This document shows positions 35,801-43,455 of a DNA stretch of 64,000 nucleotides, one piece after another. Below the pieces are notes generated by a model, which worked only from the letters and a program-made list of their open reading frames with translations, was not told the origin of the DNA and made no database searches. The DNA is from Sorangium cellulosum So0157-2 (lineage in GTDB: Bacteria > Myxococcota_A > Polyangia > Polyangiales > Polyangiaceae). The stretch is from contig NC_021658.1 of the NCBI RefSeq assembly GCF_000418325.1, forward strand, positions 12,876,501-12,940,500. Direction: 5' to 3'. The translations under genes were made by a program, and so were the position numbers. How positions within the stretch are numbered: position 1 is the stretch's first letter; each line of letters opens with the position of its first letter.

Positions 35801-36704
35801 GGCGCTGAACGACGTGCGAAGTCAAGCCGTGACCCTGGGCCAGCTTGGAGTCCTTGCTATGCACGAGCAAGACTACCCCGAGGCGAAGCAGCGGCATCGC
35901 GAAGCCATCGTTTTCTTCGGGAATCTTCAGGAGCCAGGTGCCGAGGCGGTCGCCTGGCACCAGCTCGGGCACATCTTCCGATGGGAAATGAACTGGGGCG
36001 AAGCAGAGCGCTGCTTACGCCAGAGCCTCAAGCTCAGCGAGGAAGCAGGCGACGCAGGGCGTACGGCAGCGACATGCACTGAACTCGGCACTGTCGCCTA
36101 TCTTGCAGGGCACGCCGAGGAGGCCGAGCTCTGGTACAGGAAGGCCTTGAAGACCTTTCAAGCCCTGAAGGACGCCACAAGCCAGTCCGTGCTTCTCAAC
36201 AACCTTGCGGAGCTCATCCAACATGAAGCGCGCGCCGGCCGCTACCCCACGTCTCGCCTTGCCGAGGCTCGTGCTCTTGCCGAACAATGCCTGAAGATCA
36301 TGCGCACCCTGGATGCGTCTTCGGAGCTCTGGAAAACACTCGACATCCTGGCCAGCATCGCCGAGCAGGATGGCGACGAGGAGACAGCCCGCCGCTACCG
36401 CCGAGAAGCGCGGGAGACCTTCGCAGCCTTCGCCGGCAACCGCTACGGCATCGACAAGCACTTTGGCGGCCTCATCCACGCGCTCGCCTCGGCCGCCGCG
36501 CAGCCGGATCTCCGCCCCGAGATCGAACCGCTCCTCTCCAAGCTCGAAGCGGCCGACTGGCGCATCACCACCCCCGTCCGCCGTCTCTGGGCCGGCGAGC
36601 GTGACTGGCACGCCCTGGCCGAGGGCCTCGACCGCGACGACGCTCTCCTTATGCTGCGCGTGCTCGAGACCCTCGCCGGCACCGCGCCGCCCGCCGAGCC
36701 CTGA
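32805..36704 (+). CDS. CHAT protease - NB-ARC NTPase - TPR protein (NLR-like)
   Basis: The GTG at 32805, inside the GTGA overlap, gives 1299 residues. Residues about 60-400 are a CHAT caspase-like protease: the His lies in FDGHGHFE (H239) and the Cys in VVLNACRSA (C295). Residues about 425-700 are an NB-ARC/STAND NTPase: P-loop GFGGTGKT at 451-458, Walker B-like TLLVADNLE, sensor GGCGVILTSRD, and the GLPLAL-like motif HHPLAIQLV. A winged-helix-like part follows (LSPEQRGLLIRLAPFEGG). From about 780 to the end are TPR repeats (LTELGDALLQQGKYGEARSA, LGQLGVLAMHEQDYPEAKQR, WHQLGHIFRWEMNWGEAERC). By family logic the TPRs sense a trigger, NTP-driven assembly follows and the protease cuts targets, possibly to kill the cell. 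Base use becomes slightly less G+C-rich in the TPR part. Confidence 0.92.
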   Translation: MSVLDLAIIVGAPPQGAGPEVLGTIVLTCDALGLSHAAAPLVDPLSEGERKELDWYLEEFWKWPFEGFAARGARIERALPEIGRRLFQSAFGSADAQRVFLQWHREPLEEGQRRQISLRTELPAALRLPWELLHDEQGYLVLRTRNPVSIVRRLPQAQLSDRSAKFEPPLRILLVTARPSGTGFIDPRNVARALLDALDPLAEAGSVEVEILRPPTLSALRTRLRDAKRPVHVLHFDGHGHFEPAAAAHGGPCMDGGTGTLAFEDEDGGHAPVAAPQLAQVLQNSGVPLVVLNACRSARGGDSDAFSSVAAALVRSGIDAVVAMSAKVLVVAAARYVEAFYGAIAEGEPVPAAHERGRQRLHDEPRRHVYRRRRDERGAPVALCDFWLPHFYQQRPLQLSPRAPASRRSPREAPRFTGLPEDPRYGFSGRGRELLDIERALLRGKIVLLHGFGGTGKTALAAEAARWLCRTGMYRGACFVSFEHGGDAARVLGRLAEHLGVSDGGFDADDATAALASLVPALVERPTLLVADNLESVLPGGDAALAAGERAALWQALVQLATVPKGGCGVILTSRDAALGDGRLAPGQRAMHREVRGMDPDDAHALAARLLGDLGIDPRRAPYPELRDLLQKLDHHPLAIQLVLRALGDTTLTLTAIDEEFVKLLPRFADDTETGRSRSLMASLEYSLLRLSPEQRGLLIRLAPFEGGASEDDLLAITEIPEAAWIKLRPALEQAALIRAEQVHEVWATPFLRFHPVLAPYLRMKAGAEDEALRERHAQRYTQLAGHLYRADNPYPVAARALARFEMPNLRRALHLRIAAGALDEATDMADSLARFLTIFGHRRELEQIRRQVEEAMERARPAPDGNFTRAEYLRQTGLAEDALHRGDIGAALQGFTALLQRIQALPEGTERGRGSYEHCLVLSWLGRCLTAGRKPAGAEARHRDALHAIEALIERDCERKDDVRLRAVVLTELGDALLQQGKYGEARSAYEASLEVSKALNDVRSQAVTLGQLGVLAMHEQDYPEAKQRHREAIVFFGNLQEPGAEAVAWHQLGHIFRWEMNWGEAERCLRQSLKLSEEAGDAGRTAATCTELGTVAYLAGHAEEAELWYRKALKTFQALKDATSQSVLLNNLAELIQHEARAGRYPTSRLAEARALAEQCLKIMRTLDASSELWKTLDILASIAEQDGDEETARRYRREARETFAAFAGNRYGIDKHFGGLIHALASAAAQPDLRPEIEPLLSKLEAADWRITTPVRRLWAGERDWHALAEGLDRDDALLMLRVLETLAGTAPPAEP

Positions 36705-36996
36705 CCTGCTGGCCCGCGGCACGACGCATCTTCCAATCCCGCAGCTCCGGGAAGCTCTCACCGAGCGCCTCGCGGCCCTGCCTGTTCGATGAGCCCGATA
36801 CGTCCATACAACGGAGATCGGATGCCCGCCAACCAGGCGCTGCCGCTCTACCCTTCCCCAATTCCCAGCTTGCGGGACTCAAGAACGCCGCGAGCGCCCC
36901 TGAGCTCGACCCGCGCGACGTTCTACCCCGTACCTCCTCCACGCGGCGCTGCACCTCTCATGGCTCAATCCGGGCCGACCGTGGCATGCTCAGCCC

Positions 36997-37257
36997 ATGG
37001 GCGACGACCAGCACCGGCAGGACGGTGGCCAGCAGGCGGAAGCCTCGCCAACGCCGCAGCACGCCGATGAGCCGAGCGTGGATCCGGTGAACCGGCCTGA
37101 TCCCATCATCGAGCTCTACAAGAAGCACGTCGATCGAAGCCTGCTCCGGGAAAACCTGAAGCTTACGCCGGAGCAGCGCCTGCTGAAGATGATGGACCTA
37201 CAGCGCTTCGCGGCGGAGCTCCAGCGCGCCGGCCGCGCGGCGAGGAAGCGCCCGTGA
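36997..37257 (+). CDS. Small charged helical protein, first of a coupled trio
   Basis: ATG at 36997 gives 86 residues. Residues 1-35 are Gln/Asp/Pro-rich and disordered. Residues 36-82 are a well-formed helical unit (DPIIELYKKHVDRSLLRENL, KLTPEQRLLKMMDLQRFAAE) of a type I recall as a small partner encoded just before nucleotidyltransferase-like genes; this is from memory, not a search. Its TGA overlaps a GTG at 37254 (GTGA), which opens a 45-codon ORF starting MTDLRRLIEVLVE, much like the start of such a partner. The 290 bases before it, back to the CHAT gene, hold no gene I can support. Confidence 0.7.
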   Translation: MGDDQHRQDGGQQAEASPTPQHADEPSVDPVNRPDPIIELYKKHVDRSLLRENLKLTPEQRLLKMMDLQRFAAELQRAGRAARKRP

Positions 37258-37391
37258 CGGACCTGCGCCGGCTCATCGAGGTGCTCGTCGAGCCTTCCGA
37301 CATGCGCCTCGAAAGCCAGGAGCATTGTTCGGGCAGACATTTCGGGACACCCTGCGCGCGGAGCGATCACTCACGTCGTGGAGGTCCGTGA
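37254..37391 (+). CDS. 45-codon ORF linked by GTGA overlaps on both sides
   Basis: GTG at 37254 overlaps the stop of the small protein, and the TGA at 37389-37391 overlaps the GTG start of ParA, each within a GTGA. The first 13 residues (MTDLRRLIEVLVE) look like the N-terminus of a helical or nucleotidyltransferase-like protein; the rest is Arg/Ser/His-rich without pattern. It is either a remnant left by deletion of a larger gene or a very small coupled gene. Confidence 0.35.
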   Translation: MTDLRRLIEVLVEPSDMRLESQEHCSGRHFGTPCARSDHSRRGGP

Positions 37392-38407
37392 AGACCATCG
37401 CGTTCTTCAACAGCAAGGAGGGAGTTGGGAAGACGTCGCTCGTCTACCACCTCGCGTGGATCTACCACGAGCTCCGCAAACGCGTCGTCGCCGTCGACCT
37501 CGACCCTCAATCCAACCTGACAACGGAATTCCTGCCCGCCGAGCGGCTCGAGCAGCTCTGGCTGGATCACGACCATCCGCACACGATCCTCGGCGCGATC
37601 CAGCCGCTCCTTCACCACCTCGGCGATCTCGCGCCACCCCACGTCGAGATCGTGGACGATAGCCCATGGCGCTCGCTCTCGCTCGTCCCGGGCGACCTCG
37701 GCCTCGGCCTCTTCGAGGACCGGCTCGCCGAGGCGTGGAACAAATGCCTGAGCGACAGCCCGGGCGAGGCGGCGGACGCGTTCCGGGTCACGAGCGCCTT
37801 CCACCGGATCCTGGAACGCGCGGCGGCGCAGACCGAGGCAGATCTCATCCTCCTCGACCTGGGCTCGAACCTCGGCGCCATCAGCCGCGCTGCCCTCCTC
37901 GCCGCGGACTTCATCGTCGTGCCGCTCGGCGCCGATCTCTTCTCCGTCCAGGCGCTGCGCACCCTGGGACCGACGCTCGCAGCCTGGCGGCGCGCCTGGG
38001 AAGAGCGCCTCGACAACAAGGCGCGCCCGGAAGAGATCTCCGTTCCCAGGGGCGAGATGCGCCCCCTCGGGTACGTCATCCTGCAGTACGCCGCGCGTGA
38101 GGCATATCCCGCAAGGGCACACCAGCGATGGATCCCCAAGATCCCGAAGGCCTACCGCCAGGTGCTGCTCGGCGAGGACGGGGACGCGCCCAGCCCGGCC
38201 CCGCACCACCTCGCGACCCTGCGGTACTACCGCGGCCTCATGCCCATGGCGCAGGAGGCGCGGAAGCCGATGTTCCTGCTCACGCCCGCCGACGGCGCCA
38301 TCGGCAGCAACGCCGCCGCCGTGCAAAACTGCCGGCGCGACCTCGAGGCGCTCGCGCGCCGCATCGCCGCCGCCGCCGGCATCCCGCTGGCCCCGCGTCC
38401 GACCTGA
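37388..38407 (+). CDS. Solo ParA-family ATPase
   Basis: The GTG at 37388 (GGAGG at 37380-37384, a short spacer) starts the protein exactly at the ParA core: VKTIAFFNSKEGVGKTSLVY. The deviant Walker A keeps the signature Lys (SKEGVGKT, with Glu where Gly is usual). Switch I-like VVAVDLDPQSNLT and Walker B-like DLILLDLGSNLGAISRAALL follow. The product is 339 residues, longer than minimal ParA, with a C-terminal part (LMPMAQEARKPMFLLTPADG) that I recall from stand-alone ParA proteins of large-genome bacteria. No parB gene or parS-like site is seen, so chromosome or plasmid partition is unlikely; positioning of a protein complex is possible. Upstream coupling suggests one transcript with the small genes. 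Confidence 0.86.
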   Translation: MKTIAFFNSKEGVGKTSLVYHLAWIYHELRKRVVAVDLDPQSNLTTEFLPAERLEQLWLDHDHPHTILGAIQPLLHHLGDLAPPHVEIVDDSPWRSLSLVPGDLGLGLFEDRLAEAWNKCLSDSPGEAADAFRVTSAFHRILERAAAQTEADLILLDLGSNLGAISRAALLAADFIVVPLGADLFSVQALRTLGPTLAAWRRAWEERLDNKARPEEISVPRGEMRPLGYVILQYAAREAYPARAHQRWIPKIPKAYRQVLLGEDGDAPSPAPHHLATLRYYRGLMPMAQEARKPMFLLTPADGAIGSNAAAVQNCRRDLEALARRIAAAAGIPLAPRPT

Positions 38408-38475
38408 GCGCCTTGCCCGGAGCGGCTCAGCCCGGCGGCCGCTCCAGAGCGGTTCCGATCCATCTCTGGCACCAG

Positions 38476-38682
38476 CGTCGCAGAGCGGCGGTCACCCGCA
38501 CAGTGAACGACTACGCGCTCGCGCGGAGCTGATCCGCGCCCTGCGTACGCCGTCGCAGAGCGGCGGTCACCCGCACAGGAGACGGGTCCAGATCGGCGTT
38601 TTCGGCGCGCAAGCGCACTCCTGTGCGCTGAGCACCGAAAACGTCGAGATGGGCCCGTATCCGAAGCGGGTGACCGCCGCTC
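38476..38682. repeat. Direct repeats and 125-nt extended inverted repeat
   Basis: A 28-bp sequence (CGTCGCAGAGCGGCGGTCAC and onward) occurs at 38476-38503 and 38551-38578. The second copy leads into an inverted repeat whose outer arms are perfect over 17 bases (38558-38574 with 38666-38682). The arms are imperfect in the middle (CGGCGTTTTCGG against CCGAAAACGTCG). An inner 7-bp stem is perfect (38612-38618 with 38623-38629, loop TCCT). It lies between parA and the convergent gpsA and reaches the gpsA stop codon. It could serve as a two-way terminator, or be a MITE-like element. Confidence 0.85.
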
Positions 38683-39607
38683 ACGCCGCGAACATCCGGT
38701 CGAGGACCACCCTCGGCTCGCCGCCCTGCAGGACCGCCTCGAGCGCCTCGAACACCCCGCCGTCCACCCTCCGCGCCTTCGCGAACGCCACGATGCGCGG
38801 GATCAGCGGGATCGCCTCCACGCGCAGCCGGGCCTCCGCGACCGCCTCGTCGAGCGTCCGCCCGCGCGCGAGCGCCTTGCCGAGGATCACCTCGGGGCGG
38901 CCCGCGAGCCGGATCGACGCGAGCAGATCGCCGTAGCCGCCGAGCCCCAGCATCGTCCGCTCCTCCGCGCCCGCCGCGGCGGCGATGCGCGCCGCGCTGT
39001 CGACCGCCCTCGAGATGAGCGCGGCGAGCAGCCCCGGCCCGGCGCCCGCCTGCTCGGCGAAGCCGACGCCGACCGCCAGGCACCCCACCAGGGCCGACGC
39101 CCACTCCAGGCCCTGGAGATCCGGCGTCGTGTAGACGTGGAGCGCGGGCGACTGGAACGCCGCGGTCACCGCCGCGTGCACCTCGGGGAACCGCGAGCCG
39201 CACACCATCGCCGACGGGCGGCCCTCCCGCAGCTCGTCCTCCTGCACCGGGCCGCCCAGCGCGCCCACCCGGCGCGCCGGCGTCTCCTCGCGCACGAGAT
39301 CCGAGACGGTCTTCAGCGCCTCGCCCTCGAGGCCGCGCACGCCGTGGATCACGAGGTGCGCGCCGTCCATGTGATCGCCGAGCGCGCGCAGCGCCGTCCG
39401 GGCCGCGTTCGACGGCACCGCGATCACGAGCAGCCGCGCCCGCGCGACCTCCGCGTGGTCCCGCACGATCCGCGGGCCATCGTTGATCTGCGGGTGCTCG
39501 CGGCGCGAGTACAGGAGCACCTCGGCCCCGGTGCGGCTCGCCGCGAGCGCGAGCGCCACGCCCCAGAAGCCGCCGCCGATGACCCCGACCGCCGGACGCG
39601 CGCTCAC
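38681..39607 (-). CDS. gpsA: Glycerol-3-phosphate dehydrogenase (NAD(P)+)
   Basis: This enzyme reduces dihydroxyacetone phosphate to sn-glycerol 3-phosphate for phospholipid synthesis. The GTG at 39607 gives 308 residues and begins at the Rossmann fold: VGVIGGGFWGVALALAASRT. Conserved regions follow (PSNAARTALRALGDHM, GALGGPVQEDELREGRPSAM, TMLGLGGYGDLLASI). The length is slightly below the usual 330. The GTG overlaps the TGA of the upstream acyltransferase gene (GTGA at 39604-39607), so the enzyme making glycerol 3-phosphate is translationally coupled to the likely enzyme using it. The final residues touch the inverted repeat beyond the stop. Confidence 0.92.
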   Translation of the reverse strand: MSARPAVGVIGGGFWGVALALAASRTGAEVLLYSRREHPQINDGPRIVRDHAEVARARLLVIAVPSNAARTALRALGDHMDGAHLVIHGVRGLEGEALKTVSDLVREETPARRVGALGGPVQEDELREGRPSAMVCGSRFPEVHAAVTAAFQSPALHVYTTPDLQGLEWASALVGCLAVGVGFAEQAGAGPGLLAALISRAVDSAARIAAAAGAEERTMLGLGGYGDLLASIRLAGRPEVILGKALARGRTLDEAVAEARLRVEAIPLIPRIVAFAKARRVDGGVFEALEAVLQGGEPRVVLDRMFAA

Positions 39608-41388
39608 CGGCCACCCCCGGCGCCGTTCATCGAGCCCGCGGAGCCCGCGCGCGCCGCCGCGGCGCCGCCGCGCGCCGAGGACGCGCCCCGCGGCTGCTGC
39701 TGCTGCTCGTCGAACGAAGGCGGCGGCGAGGACGGCGCGAGCGGCGGGAGCGGCGGCTGGACCTGCAGGCCAGAAGGCACGCCGGGCGGCGCGATCACGT
39801 CCCACGCGACGCCGTGCGCGGCGAGGCGGTTCTGGTAGTAAAAGAGCAGGTTCGTGTCGCAGATGGCGATGCCGTCCGGCCGCGAGTCGAGCACCGGCGT
39901 CGCGTGGTACCCGGCGAAGGCGCGCAGCGCGCGCTCGACGATGTCCCCGCCCGAGCCGAGCCGGACGTCCTCGCCCAGCACGACGCACCCCTGCTGCTCG
40001 AGCGCGCGCAGCCGGTCGCACAGCGCCATGACGTCGGCCGCGAGGTCGTCGCGCGGCACCGTGAGCACGTCGCGCTGGCGGAGCACCGTGAAGAGGTCCG
40101 CCGCCGGCGCGTGGCTGCGGAGCCGGGCGAAGCTCGCCGCCGCGACCACGTGCGTCGCCATCACGACCGTGTCGCGCGCGTACGCCCGGCAGATCTCCTC
40201 GCCGAGCTCGCGGGCGTACTGGGCGTCGCGTGCCCCGTCGATGTTCGGGACGCCGTCCTGGTCCTTCACGTAGCTCGCCGGGTCGACCTCGCGGCCGCGC
40301 GCGTCGAACGAGCGCCCGAGCTCGTCGACCCGGTTGCCGAACGGATCGAGCGGCTCCGAGAAGCGGATGACCACCGCGGCGTTCATCGCGAGCAGCTTGC
40401 GGAGGAACGAGGCGATGCGGCCGATCCGGCTCGACTCGTCGTCCTCGATGATGAAGCGGCCCTTGCCGGCCTCGGAGAGGAAATCGGCGATGAGCGTCTC
40501 GGCCTCGAGCGTGATGAGGTAGTTGATCGTGGCCGGGACGAAGAAGATGCGGCGCTCGCGGCCGCTCAGCAGCGTCCGCGTGTAGGCCTCGAAGGCGCTG
40601 CCGACGAGGCCGAGCTTGAGCCTCCGCTCGATGCCGCCCGAGCGCGACCGCGTGCCCCCGGGGAAGAACAGCGAGTGGTAGCCGCGCTCGAGGAGCACGC
40701 TCGAGTACGTCTTCAGCACGTCCTTGTAGAGGTTGTGCCGGATGCGCCGGTCCACCCGGTAGGCGCCGAGGTTGTGCATGAAGAACGAGAGGACCGGGTT
40801 CGTGAACAGGTTCTTGCCGGCGCCGTAGGTGGCGGGCGGCAGGCCGGCGCGCTCGAGGGCGTAGCCGAACACGATCGAGTCCATGTTCGAGAGGTGCGTC
40901 GGGACGTAGACCGCGGTGCCGCGCTGCACGAGCGACCGGAGCTTCGCGAGCGGGCCCTGCACGAGCACCCGGTCGGCGAGCAGCTCGAGGCTGACGAGCT
41001 TGCGCGGGTCGCGGACCACGGTCACCAGCTTGCGCGGCGCGAGCAGGGCGCTCACGACCGGCGGCAAGAGCCGCGACGACAGCTGGTAAACGCGCCGGTC
41101 GAAGTTCCCCGCGATGTCCCAGGCGTACTCCTCGGCGAGCTCGCGGAGGCGGCGGCGGCGCTCCGCGTCGTGCATGCGGCCGAGCGAACGGGCGAGCCGC
41201 TGCCACTCGCCGAGCTCGCGGACGTCCTGCGGCTTCCGGGACCCCTCGAGGCGCTTCGCCTCCTGGTACGCCGCCTCGTTCATGGCGAGCAGCGGATCCC
41301 TCGTGGCGCCGATGACCCGGTCGACCACGGTGCGCACGATCTCGTCGCGCGCGTCGTTGAACCCGAAGATGGGAGCGCGGGAGTCCAT
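39604..41388 (-). CDS. PlsB-like glycerol-3-phosphate acyltransferase
   Basis: This 594-residue protein has a central acyltransferase domain with the HX4D motif in PTHLSNMDS, a second block GAYRVDRRIR and a third FFPGGTRSRSG, followed by VPATINYLITLEAE. Such enzymes put the first acyl chain on glycerol 3-phosphate at the inner face of the membrane. N-terminal 120 residues and C-terminal 200 residues are extra, as in PlsB-type rather than short PlsC-type proteins. The last 50 residues are Pro/Gln/Ala-rich and disordered (FDEQQQQPRGASSARGG). The gpsA gene downstream is coupled by a GTGA overlap, which supports glycerol 3-phosphate as substrate. The ATG at 41388 is 65 bases after gloB ends, so the three minus-strand genes may be one operon. 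Confidence 0.87.
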   Translation of the reverse strand: MDSRAPIFGFNDARDEIVRTVVDRVIGATRDPLLAMNEAAYQEAKRLEGSRKPQDVRELGEWQRLARSLGRMHDAERRRRLRELAEEYAWDIAGNFDRRVYQLSSRLLPPVVSALLAPRKLVTVVRDPRKLVSLELLADRVLVQGPLAKLRSLVQRGTAVYVPTHLSNMDSIVFGYALERAGLPPATYGAGKNLFTNPVLSFFMHNLGAYRVDRRIRHNLYKDVLKTYSSVLLERGYHSLFFPGGTRSRSGGIERRLKLGLVGSAFEAYTRTLLSGRERRIFFVPATINYLITLEAETLIADFLSEAGKGRFIIEDDESSRIGRIASFLRKLLAMNAAVVIRFSEPLDPFGNRVDELGRSFDARGREVDPASYVKDQDGVPNIDGARDAQYARELGEEICRAYARDTVVMATHVVAAASFARLRSHAPAADLFTVLRQRDVLTVPRDDLAADVMALCDRLRALEQQGCVVLGEDVRLGSGGDIVERALRAFAGYHATPVLDSRPDGIAICDTNLLFYYQNRLAAHGVAWDVIAPPGVPSGLQVQPPLPPLAPSSPPPSFDEQQQQPRGASSARGGAAAARAGSAGSMNGAGGGR

Positions 41389-41453
41389 GGCCTAGTCGTA
41401 TAGAAAACAGGCGACGGGCGCGAGCGGAATACGGCCGCGCGCGACGCCGTTGC

Positions 41454-42209
41454 TCAGCGGTAATCGTCCTTCGCGCGCCGCACGGCGGCGAACACGTCGG
41501 GCAGCGTGGGCCCCGGGAAGCGAGCCCGCACGGACGCCTCGCCGCAGCGCAGGAACGGGTTCGTCGCGAGCTCCTCGGCGATGGTGCTCCCGACCGTGGG
41601 CTCGCCGCGCTCGCGCGCCGCGCGGGCGGCCGCGAGCTTCCTGCGCACGGCCTCGTTCTCGGGCTCGACCGTCTCGGCGAAGCGGAGGTTGTTCACGGTG
41701 TACTCGTGGCCGCAGAAGACGCGCGTGTGCACCGGGAGGGCGCCGAGCTTGGAGAGCGAGGCGTGCATCACCTCGGGTGTGCCCTCGAACATGCGGCCGC
41801 AGCCGCCGATGAAGAGCGTGTCCCCGGTGAAGACAGCGTCCTCGACGCAATAGGACACGGCGCCCATGGTGTGGCCGGGGACGTGCAGCGGCCGGAAGGT
41901 GAGGCCGGCGACCTCGACCGGCGTGCCCTCCTCGACCCGCTCGGTCTGCGCGGGCACGCGGCCGACGTCGCTCGCGTGCGCGTAGACGGGCAGGTCGCCG
42001 TAGCGCTGGCGGAGCGCCTCGTTGCCGCCGACGTGATCGAGGTGGTGGTGCGTGTTGATGATGGCGACCAGGCGGAGCTGCTCGCGCTCGAGCGCCGCGA
42101 CGACCGGCTCGGCCTCCGACGGGTCGATGACGATCGCCTCGCGCCGCCCGTCCGCGGCCGCGAGGTACGCGTAGTTGTCGCTGAGGCAGGGCACGGGGAG
42201 GATGCGCAT
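41454..42209 (-). CDS. gloB: Hydroxyacylglutathione hydrolase (glyoxalase II)
   Basis: This 251-residue enzyme hydrolyses S-lactoylglutathione (or a similar thioester) in methylglyoxal detoxification. It has the metallo-beta-lactamase motif T53-H54-H-H56-L-D58-H59, then PGHTMGAVSYCVE with a metal His, FTGDTLFIGGCGR with the bridging Asp, and FCGHEYTVNNLRFA. The C-terminal substrate domain (TIAEELATNPFLRC) is typical of GloB. The start MRILPVPCLSDNYAYL is standard for the family. It is divergent from the RNase HII-like gene. Confidence 0.95.
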   Translation of the reverse strand: MRILPVPCLSDNYAYLAAADGRREAIVIDPSEAEPVVAALEREQLRLVAIINTHHHLDHVGGNEALRQRYGDLPVYAHASDVGRVPAQTERVEEGTPVEVAGLTFRPLHVPGHTMGAVSYCVEDAVFTGDTLFIGGCGRMFEGTPEVMHASLSKLGALPVHTRVFCGHEYTVNNLRFAETVEPENEAVRRKLAAARAARERGEPTVGSTIAEELATNPFLRCGEASVRARFPGPTLPDVFAAVRRAKDDYR

Positions 42210-42376
42210 GGGGCGAGAAATATAGTGCGGCGCGCCGGGGGAGCCGGTGAAAAACTCGGGGCAGAAGACGTAATGCGGTGCGCTCGTCGATTTCGATCGA
42301 CACCGCGCGGGGGATGACGCCGGCGGGCCGCCGCGCGCCGTGACGCGGGCGCGGTCGTGTGGCAGAGGGGCCGTGC

Positions 42377-43381
42377 ATGGCGTCCGCCGAGCCCTCTGTC
42401 CGCTACCGCATCGGCGTCGATGAGAACGGCCTCGGCCCGCGGCTCGGTCCGATGGTGGTGACGGCCGTCCTCTCGCGCGTCACCGAGGCCGGCTGGGAGA
42501 CCGCCGGCCGCGCGCCGCGCGGCGCCCTGGCGCAGCGGCTCGGCGACTCGAAGCAGCTCGTCGCGCACGGGGACGTCTCGCTCGGCGAGGCGTGGGCCCG
42601 CGCGCTGGTCGCCCGCGGCTGCGGCCGCGGGGCGGCGGCCGCCGCGCCGTCGTCGGTCGACGAGCTGATCCACGCGGTCGCGCTCGAGGACCGCGCCGCG
42701 CTGCGCGCGCTCTGCCCGGGTCACGTCGAGGCGCAGTGCTGGTCGACGGAGGGCGAGGGGTTCACCGCGCCCGACAAGCTGCTGCGCGCCATCGGCCGCG
42801 ACCTCGACAAGCTCGCCGACAAGGGCGTCGAGATCGTGGCCGTGCGCTCGGTGCTGCTCTGCGCGAAGCGGATGAACGACGGCGCGCGCGCCGGGAAGAA
42901 CCGGTTCGTGCTCGACCTCCACGCGATGGAGCGGCTCATCCTCGAGCTCGGCGGCCTCGCCGGCGCGGAGATCTTCGCGGTGTGCGGCAAGGTCGGCGGC
43001 TTCGGCAAGTACGGGTCGGCGTTCGGCCCGCTCGCCGGGCGGCTGCACCTCGCGCTCGAGGAGGGCCGCGCCCGCAGCGTCTACCGCTTCCCCGGGCTCG
43101 GCGAGATCGCGTTCGTCCGCGACAGCGACGCCTCGGATCTCTGCGTGGCGATGGCGTCGATGGTGGGCAAGTACGTGCGCGAGGCGCTGATGGAGCGGGT
43201 CGCGCGCCATTACCAGCGCGCGATCCCGGGGCTGCACGGGGCGAGCGGCTACCACGATCCGGTGACCACGGCGTTCATCGGGGCGACCCGGCTCGTCCGC
43301 CGCGCGCGCGAGATCCCCGACGACTGCTTCGAGCGGCGCGCCGCCGAGGGCGAGGCCCCGCTCGAGGGCGGCAGCCCATAA
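42377..43381 (+). CDS. Ribonuclease HII-like protein with an insert
   Basis: The ATG at 42377 gives 334 residues; a GTG at 42359 is also in frame. The N-terminus matches RNase HII (YRIGVDENGLGPRLGPMVVT, compare GxDExGxGPxxGP), and LGDSKQL corresponds to the DSK motif. The later acidic part lies in RDSDASDLCVAMASMVGKYV, which parallels the DxxxxAAASxxAKxxRD helix. Typical RNase HII is about 200 residues. Here about 100 extra residues lie between the DSK motif and the later catalytic part, including Cys residues (VLLCAKRMN, FAVCGKVGG). It should cut RNA in RNA-DNA hybrids if the active site is complete, but it may be a diverged branch. Confidence 0.8.
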   Translation: MASAEPSVRYRIGVDENGLGPRLGPMVVTAVLSRVTEAGWETAGRAPRGALAQRLGDSKQLVAHGDVSLGEAWARALVARGCGRGAAAAAPSSVDELIHAVALEDRAALRALCPGHVEAQCWSTEGEGFTAPDKLLRAIGRDLDKLADKGVEIVAVRSVLLCAKRMNDGARAGKNRFVLDLHAMERLILELGGLAGAEIFAVCGKVGGFGKYGSAFGPLAGRLHLALEEGRARSVYRFPGLGEIAFVRDSDASDLCVAMASMVGKYVREALMERVARHYQRAIPGLHGASGYHDPVTTAFIGATRLVRRAREIPDDCFERRAAEGEAPLEGGSP

Positions 43382-43455
43382 CGCCGAGCCCGGCGCCGCG
43401 CGGGGCCGCGGCCGCCGGGTGAAACCGCCGGCCTCGCGCGGCGTAGGAGGGGTGG

